Assembly: GCA_030737875.1 (NCBI GenBank)
Contig: CM060911.1
Coordinates: 98,972,599 to 99,036,598 of the forward strand
Reading direction: 5' to 3'
Source: Allium sativum
Taxonomy: Eukaryota; Streptophyta; Magnoliopsida; Asparagales; Amaryllidaceae
DNA: 64,000 nt
The notes beneath the pieces were generated by a model. That model was not told where the DNA came from. It saw nothing but the letters and a program-made list of their open reading frames with translations, and searched no databases. Shown piece by piece: positions 33,105 through 44,175 of this stretch (the stretch's first letter is position 1; every line of letters begins with the position of its first letter). The position numbers were made by a program, and so were the translations under genes.

Positions 33105-33201
33105 ATCCGACCGTCGGATTCTCCTAAAACCGGAACCGTTGGGTTCGTATCGAAAAGAGCTTTCTAATGAATGTTAGAAATTTGAAATCTAACGGTTGGA
33201 T
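33105..33201 (+). promoter_or_regulatory. Pair of 15-nt palindromes in A2 LTR
   Basis: ATCCGAC-C-GTCGGAT (33105-33119) is a perfect palindrome around one base. ATCTAAC-G-GTTGGAT (33187-33201) is the same with one T/G pair. The pair recurs in the A2 3' LTR (first at 40859-40873), A1 (4586-4600), B (12492-12506), E (46450-46464), A3 (63074-63088) and, altered, C (25361-25375). It could be a dimeric transcription-factor site or an RNA hairpin. Confidence 0.6.
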
Positions 33202-33690
33202 TTGGAGATACGTCCAAATCAAATTCGAAAAAGGTCGCTGTAAGTGCAGTTCGATGGCCGTTAATGGAAATCGACCGTACGGGCCTTGATAAAATTATTA
33301 AAAATAGTAATAATTTGTGTAAAATCATAAGAAATGATTTGTGAAAGTTTGGGATGAAAAACTCCATATTTGAAAAGATAAAAATAGATTTTTATCGAAA
33401 TGAACTAGTTTTGAACTAGAATTATAATTCTATTTATTTTTAAATAAATAAATTGAATTTGAAATGGTTTTGAAAATAACCAAAATTTCCAATGATTGCA
33501 TTGGAGTGGATTTGAATCGAAATTGTCTTCGGAATATTTCGATGTTGGAATTCGTGATATTACAGGTGTTGTTATGGAAATTGAAAGATATATATGTATA
33601 TCGTTATTTCCAATACGACATTTGTTAATCGTAGAATTTGATATTGAATATAGGCCGATATAGTTTCTATTCAGAGCCTTGTATTGAATA

Positions 33691-34310
33691 TCGAATGTGA
33701 TTTGGGTTTGTCGTGAATGGTGTCTTCACTAACACTGTTCTTGAACCCAGTTGAGAAAAGATTAAATCTTTTTATTTAGATTTAATGAAGTGTACCAATT
33801 AAATGATATTTAATTGGAATTGAATTGGTATTGATTTTTGGGTTTATCGTGAACAGTGTTTTAAATAACACTTGTTCTTTAACCCGATAATTAATCGAAT
33901 GTGATTTGGGTTTGTCGTGAATGGTGTCTTCACTAACACTGTTCTTGAACCCAGTTGAGAAAAGATTAAATCTTTTTATTTAGATTTAATGAAGTGTACC
34001 AATTAAATGATATTTAATTGGAATTGAATTGATATTGATTTTTGGGTTTATCGTGAACAGTGTTTTAAATAACACTTGTTCTTTAACCCGATAATTAATC
34101 GAATGTGATTTGGGTTTGTCGTGAATGGTGTCTTCACTAACACTGTTCTTGAACCCAGTTGAGAAAAGATTAAATCTTTTTATTTAGATTTAATGAAGTG
34201 TACCAATTAAATGATATTTAATTGGAATTGAATTGGTATTGATTTTTGGGTTTATCGTGAATAGTGTTTTAAATAACACTTGTTCTTTAACCCGATAATT
34301 AATGGAATGT
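33691..34310 (+). repeat. 204-bp tandem triplication in A2 5' LTR
   Basis: Units begin at 33691, 33895 and 34099, with a partial fourth from 34303. Each contains internal inverted repeats such as GTGTTTTAAATAACAC. E and A1 have a single related copy, so the expansion is specific to A2's lineage. The 3' LTR has the same triplication (41445-42064), so it existed before this insertion. Confidence 0.93.
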
Positions 34311-34899
34311 GATTTTGGGTTTATCGTGAATCGTGTTTTTAAATGACACTGATTCTTTAACCCAGATAATGATTAAAACTAAGTGGAGTTTTAATGAATC
34401 TTTAATTAGATTGAAAGGATCGAGAATGGAGTATCACCAGTTTTGCTCCAGGCGATAGTTAAATCTTTAATTAGATTTGAACGTGAAATTTAGAAACTAA
34501 CTGTCGGTTAGCCAAGCAGAATGGTTTTCTGGATATTGATCTGATGTTGGTTTCGGCCTTCGGGGTTAATATTTGGGGAATTATTCTCTTGATTAATTTA
34601 CGGTTAGTGACTAATGAACTGGAATGAGGCGTATGTTGTGTTTGTGTAACACTTACTTAAAATATACGCGAGTTATTCGGAAAGACCGGGTTTATCCCAT
34701 TCTGAATAACTGATACGACGATAAGTCGAAGATGAAGACGATGGTCGAAGACCGGAAGTCTTCACGTCGTTTGGGTGATAACTGATGATCTTGATTGGGC
34801 TGTACACCCAAGAAGATGGAAACAGTTAGTGATCGTCCAGACGTACTTGGAGATCGATGGATATGCGGGGGTACTAGGTGCCTCCGGTTTCGTTCAGAC

Positions 34900-35440
34900 C
34901 CAGAACGGACTTGTAAATGGACTGTGTGTCTGACATCGGATTTCATTCTGTGTGACTGATATCGGTTGCATAGGATGGCTTGCCTGTGTGGCATGCTAAG
35001 ATGCAAATGATCGAGGCTTCTGTTGAAAAGCAAAGTCTTGTGGTGATGATCAAAGCACGGCCTTTGTGGCGTAGCTTTGTGTAACGTTTACCTCGCGTGT
35101 TTCACACCCGGTATGAACCAAAAACGGGAGACGGACCTCAGGGAGGGCATGCGTTTCTTTCTAGCTAGAAGTGGCGTCAGTGGTTTTACACGCCCTGACG
35201 AGTTTGACTTATGTGGTTGTTGCTGTTGCGAGGCGCCTCGGTTATATCGGTTTCGGCCGAATGCATTCTGGTCGGCTGACGGACCAGACTTACACCCCAT
35301 AGGGTGGGGAGACGTATTGTTCAGGCATAATAATCCACTCCGTGTGGACCGGCCCTGACGATCCAAGGCTTGCCTGCGCGCTTGCCTGAGACATGGGCTA
35401 GATTGTCTCGAATCGGTTGAGGACTATCTTTTGCCTCGGT
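34900..35440 (+). repeat. Conserved 3' block of A2 LTR
   Basis: It includes the hairpin CGTTC-AGACCCA-GAACG (about 34890), the palindrome TTCTAGCTAGAA (about 35158), CGAGGCGCCTCG (35229-35240) and an ACCCCATAGGGTGGGG stem. Open frames of 92-93 codons cross it on both strands (35077-35366), but the homologous parts of B, C and E do not keep them, so the conservation is in the nucleic acid. Confidence 0.65.
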
Positions 35441-36254
35441 TCATAGATGGAAACCCAATTTCCAAATACGAGACTTTGCGGTTTTGATTGTATATCCTAT
35501 ATATGGCGACATAGTGGGATGGGGCGCTCATGCCGCCTATGATTGATACTTATGATTTGAAGTGTTTTATATACTATGCACTTATAATAGTATCAAATGA
35601 TTTGTTTTAAACGTATCAAGCATTCTTTGGCTGTTATAAGGGAAAACCCTATCCTCGACTGCGTTGCATTGTGTGATGGGACCTGGGTCTTATAACAGCT
35701 TCATTTTTCTTTATTTAGCATTGCGCTGTTGGTTTTATGCACTGGTATTCTTGGGAGGAAACCCGTTCCGTGTTATACGGCGTGGTCCCTTGATTTACCT
35801 AATGATTTGAAATAAAGATTAATAACTGTTTTAGTTCTCACACCAGTCACATGACTGACCTGGAGTTTATTGTTTTAACCTAAACTCTGGGTGCCCCTAT
35901 TTTCGACACGGGCAGCTAGTAGTTTTGGTTTTGCAGATTTATATTCACAGGATCCTGGTTTACAGCTGGAACGATATCCGGAAAGCTTTGTATCCGTATA
36001 TCTCATTCTAGTTGTGTATTGTATTATTTTCCGCTGCTATGTATTTAAATGTAATTTAAATCTCTGATATTTCTGTGTAATATTCATTTATACTCTGTAT
36101 ATTCTTGTAATCTGATGCATTGTTGTAATATACAATGAAATGTTCTTCTGTATGCGTTCTGTTTTGTCGTGTTCTCAAACGATAGGGCGTTTCGAACGGT
36201 CTGGGTCGGTTTAGCGACTGGTTCGGACCGAGCGAAGTTCCTTGCCGTCACATT

Positions 36255-36266
36255 TGGTATCAGAGC
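36255..36266 (+). promoter_or_regulatory. Primer-binding site of A2
   Basis: TGGTATCAGAGC lies two bases after the LTR end at 36252 and matches the 3' end of initiator methionine tRNA. The following TTTGG extends the likeness to the A1 and B sites. Confidence 0.92.
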
Positions 36267-36316
36267 TTTGGTTTACAAAGCTCAGAGAACAAGGCACATT
36301 AGAACCATACGAAAGA

Positions 36317-36393
36317 ATTCATCAGATATTGGATTAGCAATATCCAATGGAATGACTCGTTAGAGATAGGATCAGTAGTATCCTAGAACGGGT
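36317..36393 (+). promoter_or_regulatory. Post-PBS hairpin pair of A2
   Basis: The first has inner stem TTGGAT/ATCCAA (36329-36347) with loop TAGCAAT. The second (36355-36393) is the standard 39-nt form: ACTCGTT/AACGGGT outer stem (one G-U pair), AGAGA versus G internal loop, TAGGAT/ATCCTA inner stem and loop CAGTAGT. Confidence 0.78.
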
Positions 36394-37243
36394 GTGAAGA
36401 GTATATTTTTCAAATGAAAACATTTTGTTTTGAAAATTTAAATCAACTATTCGTATTTGATTATTTGTTTATATTGATTTTGGGCAATTCAGTATATAAA
36501 GAATTTGCATATACGCCTTGCAAACGTATATTCAAAGTTTTAATATACTGGATAGATATGGAATCACATTCTAGTCGCCCGGAGATGGTACTGATGATTG
36601 TCATGACATCATCCGTATTTATATTCGTGTTTCGAATGTGTGATTTTCTATATATTTCCATTAGGCTGGTGTGAGAACCCAAAACTTATATAGTTAGAAT
36701 TCATTGTTGTGATTTGGCATCAAAACATGATTTTTTGTATATGTATCAAAATTATGAATTTGAAACTCTAATTCACTAATTGATTGATGTTTGTATTGTT
36801 TGATAATTTTGAATCATTATGCCTAATTGAATCAAATATTGAATTGTATTGAAATTTGGTCGCATTTGCTTGCATATACATATACTTACATTGAACAGGT
36901 CATAGCAAGGAGGCTAGAGACAGAGAATAAAATTTGTTTGCCCGACAAATAGGTACATGTTTATTACATAATTTACTGTTTTGTTTGGGTGATGATGATT
37001 TTATGAGCCTATTGGCTAGCCGCTTGGCTTTTTCTTTTTCTTTTTGAGATCTGAAGGACCGGGGAAGCTATTTGAAATTCCCCGATGCTCCCGGTGCAGG
37101 GGAGGTTATGGCGAAATTTTTCGAAAATTTAGGGTGTTAGCCAAATTTTTGAAATTTTGAAAATTCTCAGAAACTGAAGAGTTAGAGAATGGAAGCCAGA
37201 TCGAGCGTAGAGTTGAATTATCAAACCACTTTCGACTTTGTTC

Positions 37244-37278
37244 CTTTTCGGGGACGAAAAGTTTTAAGTGGGGGAGAT
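37244..37278 (+). promoter_or_regulatory. Pre-tract hairpin and polypurine tract of A2
   Basis: The hairpin CTTTTCG-GGGA-CGAAAAG (37244-37261) is followed by AAGTGGGGGAGAT (37266-37278) immediately before the 3' LTR. Confidence 0.9.
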
Positions 37279-40200
37279 TGTAACAACCCGTAAATTCTGG
37301 GCCAGTTTAAAATTTTTATTTTGGCAATTTTAGTGAATTTTGATTATTTAAAATGAATTATTTTAAATAATATCGACGAGAAATTTATTTAGAATATAAA
37401 TCGAACGTATATATTATACGCGTCGTCGTTAGAATATAAATATTTATATATAATTATAAAAGGAATTGAAAATGGCGCGGTAGTTCGAAAATTCGATTTC
37501 TAATTTCAAATGAATATACAGAATTCAATATAAGTCAGAATTGAACGAAACAAGAAATATTTGAATCTGTATAACTATATCTTTGTAACGAAGTTAACAA
37601 ACTGAGATTTCATCTTAGAAATGATAAGATATGTCCAGTTGAAAATTAGAAATAGTCGCTGTGGAATTTATATATATATAATATATGGCCCTTAAAAATA
37701 GCCATTTTGCAAACGACCTCGGATTTCGACGAAACCAGTTTTGTTGGATTCGCAGTGTAAAGTTATTGCTAGATTCCAAATTTCATAATTTTTCGAATCA
37801 ATATGTGAGCGTGGCAAAGGAAAACGCGTTTGACCAGTTTCAGTTGATTTTAATCGACTGGAAATTGGCCATTTTTCAAACAGTCTCAGAATTCGACGAA
37901 ACTAGTTTTGTTAGGACCGTATCGTCAATACGAAGCTAGAAAATATTTTTCTGCAATTTATAGAGTTATTATGTGACCCCGGTAATTTGAAATGTACGTT
38001 TAAAATTCAATATAGTGATTTAAATGTAAATTTAACGGAAACTGATTCAAACGGTCGAATCAGCTTACGATACATATCCCATTGTGTTCGGAATGGGGGT
38101 AATTCGCTATGGACGACAGGCGGTGGGCCTCGTTTCGAGGTCTTAGGTAAAAGTCAACTTTATGCAATTAAATTAATAAAAAAAAAAAAAATATCTTTCT
38201 CTTTTATCCTCCAGGCCCCCCCCCCCCGTTCAAAAAATTAAATTTCAGAATAAAAAAAAAAAGAGGGCGGAGCCCTAAAACCGCTCGACGGAGCCACATC
38301 GCGCGAGGCGCTGCTCCCCCCATCTCCGACAACTCCTCCGCCGCCCTCTCAGGTGAACCCCCCCTCGTGAAAACAACCGAGCGCCTCCCCTTGAAGCCCT
38401 CGACGCCGACGAAGAAGCCGCGCCACCCCCCCCCCCCCTCGAAGCAGCCCCTCCTGCCACCACCGATCGAAGACCCAAGCCGCCGACGAACTGCGAAGAC
38501 CTCCCCCCCCCTCTCAGTAAGAATTTCTGTTTATTTTATTATTATTATTTTTTTTTTATTTTTTTTAAAAACCGATTTTAATAATGATTTTGTTTTAAAA
38601 ATAAAAACTGAAAATGTTTAAAAGTAAAAAACTAAATATTTTTAAAGGTATAAAACTGAATATTTTTAAAAGGAATTTTTAAAAGTAATAAAACAGGAAT
38701 TTTTAAAAAGTATTAAAAACTGGAATTTTTAAAAGCATTTTAAAAACCTGAATTTTAAAACATAGAAAAAAAAACTGATTTATTTATAAAGTATTAAAAA
38801 CTGAAATTTTTATAAAGTATAAAACTGGATTTTTTTTATAAAGTATTAAAACTGAATTTTTTTTAGAAATAAAAACTGGTTTTTGAAATAAAGGATAAAA
38901 ACTGAATTTTATAAAAAAAAAAAAATAAAAACTGATTTAGTTTTAAAGGTAAAAGCTTTAACATGGGAAGAAAGGTTTGAACTTTCAAGCAAAGTAAAAA
39001 TCATATTTTTATATGGTGAAAGCAAAAGTAAAAATCATATTTTTATGTGTTGAAAGTCGAAATAAAAATCATATTTTTATATGTTGAAAGTCAAAGTAAA
39101 AATCATATTTTTATATATTGAATAGCGAAGTCAAAATTCGATTTTTACATATTGAGTAGCATAGTAAAAATTCTATTTTTACATATGTAGAGGATACGGG
39201 CGAAAGCGACAATAGGCGAAGATTTCTATTAAGAAGAGTCTTGAAGTTGGATAGCTATTGGTGAGAATTTCTCACCTTTCAATTTATTTTTCTAGTTATA
39301 TATATACTAGGATGCAGACGGTGCTTAGTAGCACCCGACACCCGTCCACAGACCATGGACTTGTTTGTTTGACTGTTTGGTGATTGATTGTGATATTGGT
39401 TTGAATGTGGTTTGTGGTGTGAAAAATCGAATCGATAAATTGGTTAGGATTAGACGTGCGCCGTTATAAGGCGAAGGAGTAAGGCTAGGTTAGACCCTTA
39501 CTCCAAAGTTTGTGGTTTGCATAACGAATTGATTTGATTGATGTGTGAATGGCGTGGGCCTTCACTAGACCGGGGATAAGGCTAGGCCTTGTCCCGTTTC
39601 TAGTATCGTGCCGTTATGCCGCCGAAATTTTCTAAAATAAGTTAGAAAAATAAAATTAGCATTTTATTTAACGAATGAACTGAATATAAATTCATATGTT
39701 AAAATAAAATGTGTTATCGTTAAAAATATAATTTTTAACGTGAATGTGAATAAATAAATATTCATTTACAAACCAGACGGTTTGTTTATGTACACCTATT
39801 TGAATGACGTTGATTGGGTCGATAAATTTTACACATCGCCTAACTGCACAAATAAAATATGTGTTTGATTGTTTGAAACCCCACACGGGTGTTAGGATGA
39901 AATTTGAAGTTCACTCATCCTGATTTATTAAATATGTCGATCGATTGATTGACAAGCTGCTATAAGCGTTAAATGTCTATATTTGATGCTTATACAGTGT
40001 AGTGCACTTTGGTTGATGGTTGATTATTCATCGTTGTTGATATATACATGTGTTGTAGAAAATCCATATAATTAACATTATATGGTAATTGATTGGGCCT
40101 CATTCCAGTTTCGAGAAAAAAAGAAATATTTGAAATAGAAATATTTGAAATAGAAATATTTGAAATAGAAATATTTGAAATAGAAATATTTGAAATAGAA

Positions 40201-43200
40201 TATTTGAAAATAGAAATATGTGAAGCCGTGAGGATTAGATTGACGCCATTTTGACGTGAACGATATTTATATCGATTTTATTCATTTTAAAATGAATATT
40301 GAAACGTGATTTCGAAATCGAATATTTTGAAATGAATTGAATTGAAAACGATTTCGAAATGAATTGAATTGAAAACGATTTCGAAATGAATTGAATTGAA
40401 AACGATTTCGAAATGAATTGAATTGAAAACGATTTCGAAATGAATTGAATTGAAAACGATTTCGAAATGAATTGAATTGAAAACGATTTCGAAATGAATT
40501 GAATTGAAAACGATTTCGAAATGAATTGAATTGAAAACGATTTCGAAATGAATTGAATTGAAAACGAATTCGAATTGAATTGAAAGCGAATTGAAATGAA
40601 TTCAAATTGAATTGAAATTTGAATTGAATAGAAATGAATTTTGAAACGAATTTATAAAGAAGAATTCAATTTTGATTTGAATTGAAAAGGAAGTTGAAAT
40701 TGCTTTTGAAACGAATTTAAAACCATTTATATAATTCGTTTTAAATAGTAATCGACGAAATATATATTATATATATAATATAATGGCCTGAATAGAACGC
40801 GCCGCGCTGCGGCAGTTCGCGAATTTCGACCATTTGTTTCAAACGGACATTACGGGAGATCCGACCGTCGGATTCTCCTAAAACCGGAACCGTTGGGTTC
40901 GTATCGAAAAGAGCTTTCTAATGAATGTTAGAAATTTGAAATCTAACGGTTGGATTTGGAGATACGTCCAAATCAAATTCGAAAAAGGTCGCTGTAAGTG
41001 CAGTTCGATGGCCGTTAATGGAAATCGACCGTACGGGCCTTGATAAAATTATTAAAATAGTAATAATTTGTGTAAAATCATAAGAAATGATTTGTGAAAG
41101 TTTGGGATGAAAAACTCCATATTTGAAAAGATAAAAATAGATTTTTATCGAAATGAACTAGTTTTGAACTAGAATTATAATTCTATTTATTTTTAAATAA
41201 ATAAATTGAATTTGAAATGGTTTTGAAAATAACCAAAATTTCCAATGATTGCATTGGAGTGGATTTGAATCGAAATTGTCTTCGGAATATTTCGATGTTG
41301 GAATTCGTGATATTACAGGTGTTGTTATGGAAATTTGAAAGATATATATGTATATCGTTATTTCCAATACGACATTTGTTAATCGTAGAATTTGATATTG
41401 AATATAGGCCGATATAGTTTCTATTCAGAGCCTTGTATTGAATATCGAATGTGATTTGGGTTTGTCGTGAATGGTGTCTTCACTAACACTGTTCTTGAAC
41501 CCAGTTGAGAAAAGATTAAATCTTTTTATTTAGATTTAATGAAGTGTACCAATTAAATGATATTTAATTGGAATTGAATTGGTATTGATTTTTGGGTTTA
41601 TCGTGAACAGTGTTTTAAATAACACTTGTTCTTTAACCCGATAATTAATCGAATGTGATTTGGGTTTGTCGTGAATGGTGTCTTCACTAACACTGTTCTT
41701 GAACCCAGTTGAGAAAAGATTAAATCTTTTTATTTAGATTTAATGAAGTGTACCAATTAAATGATATTTAATTGGAATTGAATTGATATTGATTTTTGGG
41801 TTTATCGTGAACAGTGTTTTAAATAACACTTGTTCTTTAACCCGATAATTAATCGAATGTGATTTGGGTTTGTCGTGAATGGTGTCTTCACTAACACTGT
41901 TCTTGAACCCAGTTGAGAAAAGATTAAATCTTTTTATTTAGATTTAATGAAGTGTACCAATTAAATGATATTTAATTGGAATTGAATTGGTATTGATTTT
42001 TGGGTTTATCGTGAATAGTGTTTTAAATAACACTTGTTCTTTAACCCGATAATTAATGGAATGTGATTTTGGGTTTATCGTGAATCGTGTTTTTAAATGA
42101 CACTGATTCTTTAACCCAGATAATGATTAAAACTAAGTGGAGTTTTAATGAATCTTTAATTAGATTGAAAGGATCGAGAATGGAGTATCACCAGTTTTGC
42201 TCCAGGCGATAGTTAAATCTTTAATTAGATTTGAACGTGAAATTTAGAAACTAACTGTCGGTTAGCCAAGCAGAATGGTTTTCTGGATATTGATCTGATG
42301 TTGGTTTCGGCCTTCGGGGTTAATATTTGGGGAATTATTCTCTTGATTAATTTACGGTTAGTGACTAATGAACTGGAATGAGGCGTATGTTGTGTTTGTG
42401 TAACACTTACTTAAAATATACGCGAGTTATTCGGAAAGACCGGGTTTATCCCATTCTGAATAACTGATACGACGATAAGTCGAAGATGAAGACGATGGTC
42501 GAAGACCGGAAGTCTTCACGTCGTTTGGGTGATAACTGATGATCTTGATTGGGCTGTACACCCAAGAAGATGGAAACAGTTAGTGATCGTCCAGACGTAC
42601 TTGGAGATCGATGGATATGCGGGGTACTAGGTGCCTCCGGTTTCGTTCAGACCCAGAACGGACTTGTAAATGGACTGTGTGTCTGACATCGGATTTCATT
42701 CTGTGTGACTGATATCGGTTGCATAGGATGGCTTGCCTGTGTGGCATGCTAAGATGCAAATGATCGAGGCTTCTGTTGAAAAGCAAAGTCTTGTGGTGAT
42801 GATCAAAGCACGGCCTTTGTGGCGTAGCTTTGTGTAACGTTTACCTCGCGTGTTTCACACCCGGTATGAACCAAAAACGGGAGACGGACCTCAGGGAGGG
42901 CATGCGTTTCTTTCTAGCTAGAAGTGGCGTCAGTGGTTTTACACGCCCTGACGAGTTTGACTTATGTGGTTGTTGCTGTTGCGAGGCGCCTCGGTTATAT
43001 CGGTTTCGGCCGAATGCATTCTGGTCGGCTGACGGACCAGACTTACACCCCATAGGGTGGGGAGACGTATTGTTCAGGCATAATAATCCACTCCGTGTGG
43101 ACCGGCCCTGACGATCCAAGGCTTGCCTGCGCGCTTGCCTGAGACATGGGCTAGATTGTCTCGAATCGGTTGAGGACTATCTTTTGCCTCGGTTCATAGA

Positions 43201-44005
43201 TGGAAACCCAATTTCCAAATACGAGACTTTGCGGTTTTGATTGTATATCCTATATATGGCGACATAGTGGGATGGGGCGCTCATGCCGCCTATGATTGAT
43301 ACTTATGATTTGAAGTGTTTTATATACTATGCACTTATAATAGTATCAAATGATTTGTTTTAAACGTATCAAGCATTCTTTGGCTGTTATAAGGGAAAAC
43401 CCTATCCTCGACTGCGTTGCATTGTGTGATGGGACCTGGGTCTTATAACAGCTTCATTTTTCTTTATTTAGCATTGCGCTGTTGGTTTTATGCACTGGTA
43501 TTCTTGGGAGGAAACCCGTTCCGTGTTATACGGCGTGGTCCCTTGATTTACCTAATGATTTGAAATAAAGATTAATAACTGTTTTAGTTCTCACACCAGT
43601 CACATGACTGACCTGGAGTTTATTGTTTTAACCTAAACTCTGGGTGCCCCTATTTTCGACACGGGCAGCTAGTAGTTTTGGTTTTGCAGATTTATATTCA
43701 CAGGATCCTGGTTTACAGCTGGAACGATATCCGGAAAGCTTTGTATCCGTATATCTCATTCTAGTTGTGTATTGTATTATTTTCCGCTGCTATGTATTTA
43801 AATGTAATTTAAATCTCTGATATTTCTGTGTAATATTCATTTATACTCTGTATATTCTTGTAATCTGATGCATTGTTGTAATATACAATGAAATGTTCTT
43901 CTGTATGCGTTCTGTTTTGTCGTGTTCTCAAACGATAGGGCGTTTCGAACGGTCTGGGTCGGTTTAGCGACTGGTTCGGACCGAGCGAAGTTCCTTGCCG
44001 TCACA
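37279..44005 (+). mobile_element. Element A2, 3' LTR (6,727 bp)
   Basis: This is the same sequence as the 5' LTR. By eye I found only one-base length changes in homopolymers (for example poly-C near 38214 and 38430, poly-A near 38925, and a T near 41335) and no base substitutions. A2 therefore inserted very recently, or the assembly has partly collapsed the two LTRs. It carries the same sub-features: leader 38214-38515, 27-bp array 40328-40584, triplication 41445-42064 and palindrome CGAGGCGCCTCG 42982-42993. Confidence 0.96.
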
Positions 44006-44010
44006 TTCTT
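44006..44010. other. Right target-site duplication of A2 (TTCTT)
   Basis: TTCTT directly follows the LTR end TCACA and matches 29523-29527. Confidence 0.95.
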
Positions 44011-44175
44011 CCAAGTCCAAATATGTTCAGAAGTGAGCTAAGTGTCGATCCCAATATCTGAATGTTGATAGTAAACTTCTATGTGGAGTTTATCGGTCCA
44101 AAAGAAAGTCCAAAGCCATAGAAACCACCATGAAAGCCATAAATGATCTCCAAAGAGAGCTTTTCCAAATGCAAT
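44011..44175. other. Continuation of the DNA beneath A2
   Basis: These 165 bp lie between A2 and E and should join 29527 directly once A2 is removed. One frame near the end (about 44099-44173) is open for 25 codons with a lysine-rich, coiled-coil-like composition; that is too short to name. Its base composition is less AT-biased than the LTRs. Confidence 0.6.

Larger units (their letters stand above)
29528..36252 (+). mobile_element. Element A2, 5' LTR (6,725 bp)
   Basis: The LTR runs from TGTAACAACCCG to GCCGTCACA. In order it contains: motif pair (29974 and 30141), promoter-like AT/pyrimidine segment (30415-30465), C/GC-rich leader (30465-30764), GTAAGA (30765-30770), hairpin-rich AT DNA to 31430, palindrome GGTGAGAATTTCTCACC (31506-31522), structured modules (31566-31850), 15-bp and 27-bp arrays, palindrome pair (33105-33201), a 204-bp triplication, the conserved 3' block with CGAGGCGCCTCG (35229-35240), and a polyadenylation-like end (about 36020-36150). 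It matches the 3' LTR apart from a few homopolymer-length changes. No gene is supported inside. Confidence 0.96.
36253..37278 (+). mobile_element. Element A2 internal region, non-coding (1.03 kb)
   Basis: It starts with the primer site and ends with the purine tract. It holds two hairpins (36317-36393), AT-rich DNA and the GGCTAGCCGCTTGGC block (about 36890-37140). The 86-codon frame at 36414-36674 is only partly alike in A1 and is frame-shifted there, so no protein is inferred. Gag, protease, RT, RNase H and integrase are all missing. Confidence 0.93.

Noticed and set aside
35077..35366. Overlapping 92-93-codon frames on both strands (also 42830-43119)
   Set aside because: Identical only because the two LTRs are identical; B, C and E keep the nucleotide palindromes here but not the frames.
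36414..36674. 86-codon frame in the A2 interior as a gene
   Set aside because: Only part resembles A1 (1449-1637) and the frame is shifted there; no known domain.
29528..44005. Large tandem segmental duplication
   Set aside because: The two 6.7-kb copies have TG...CA ends, primer site, purine tract and target duplications, so they are an LTR pair.
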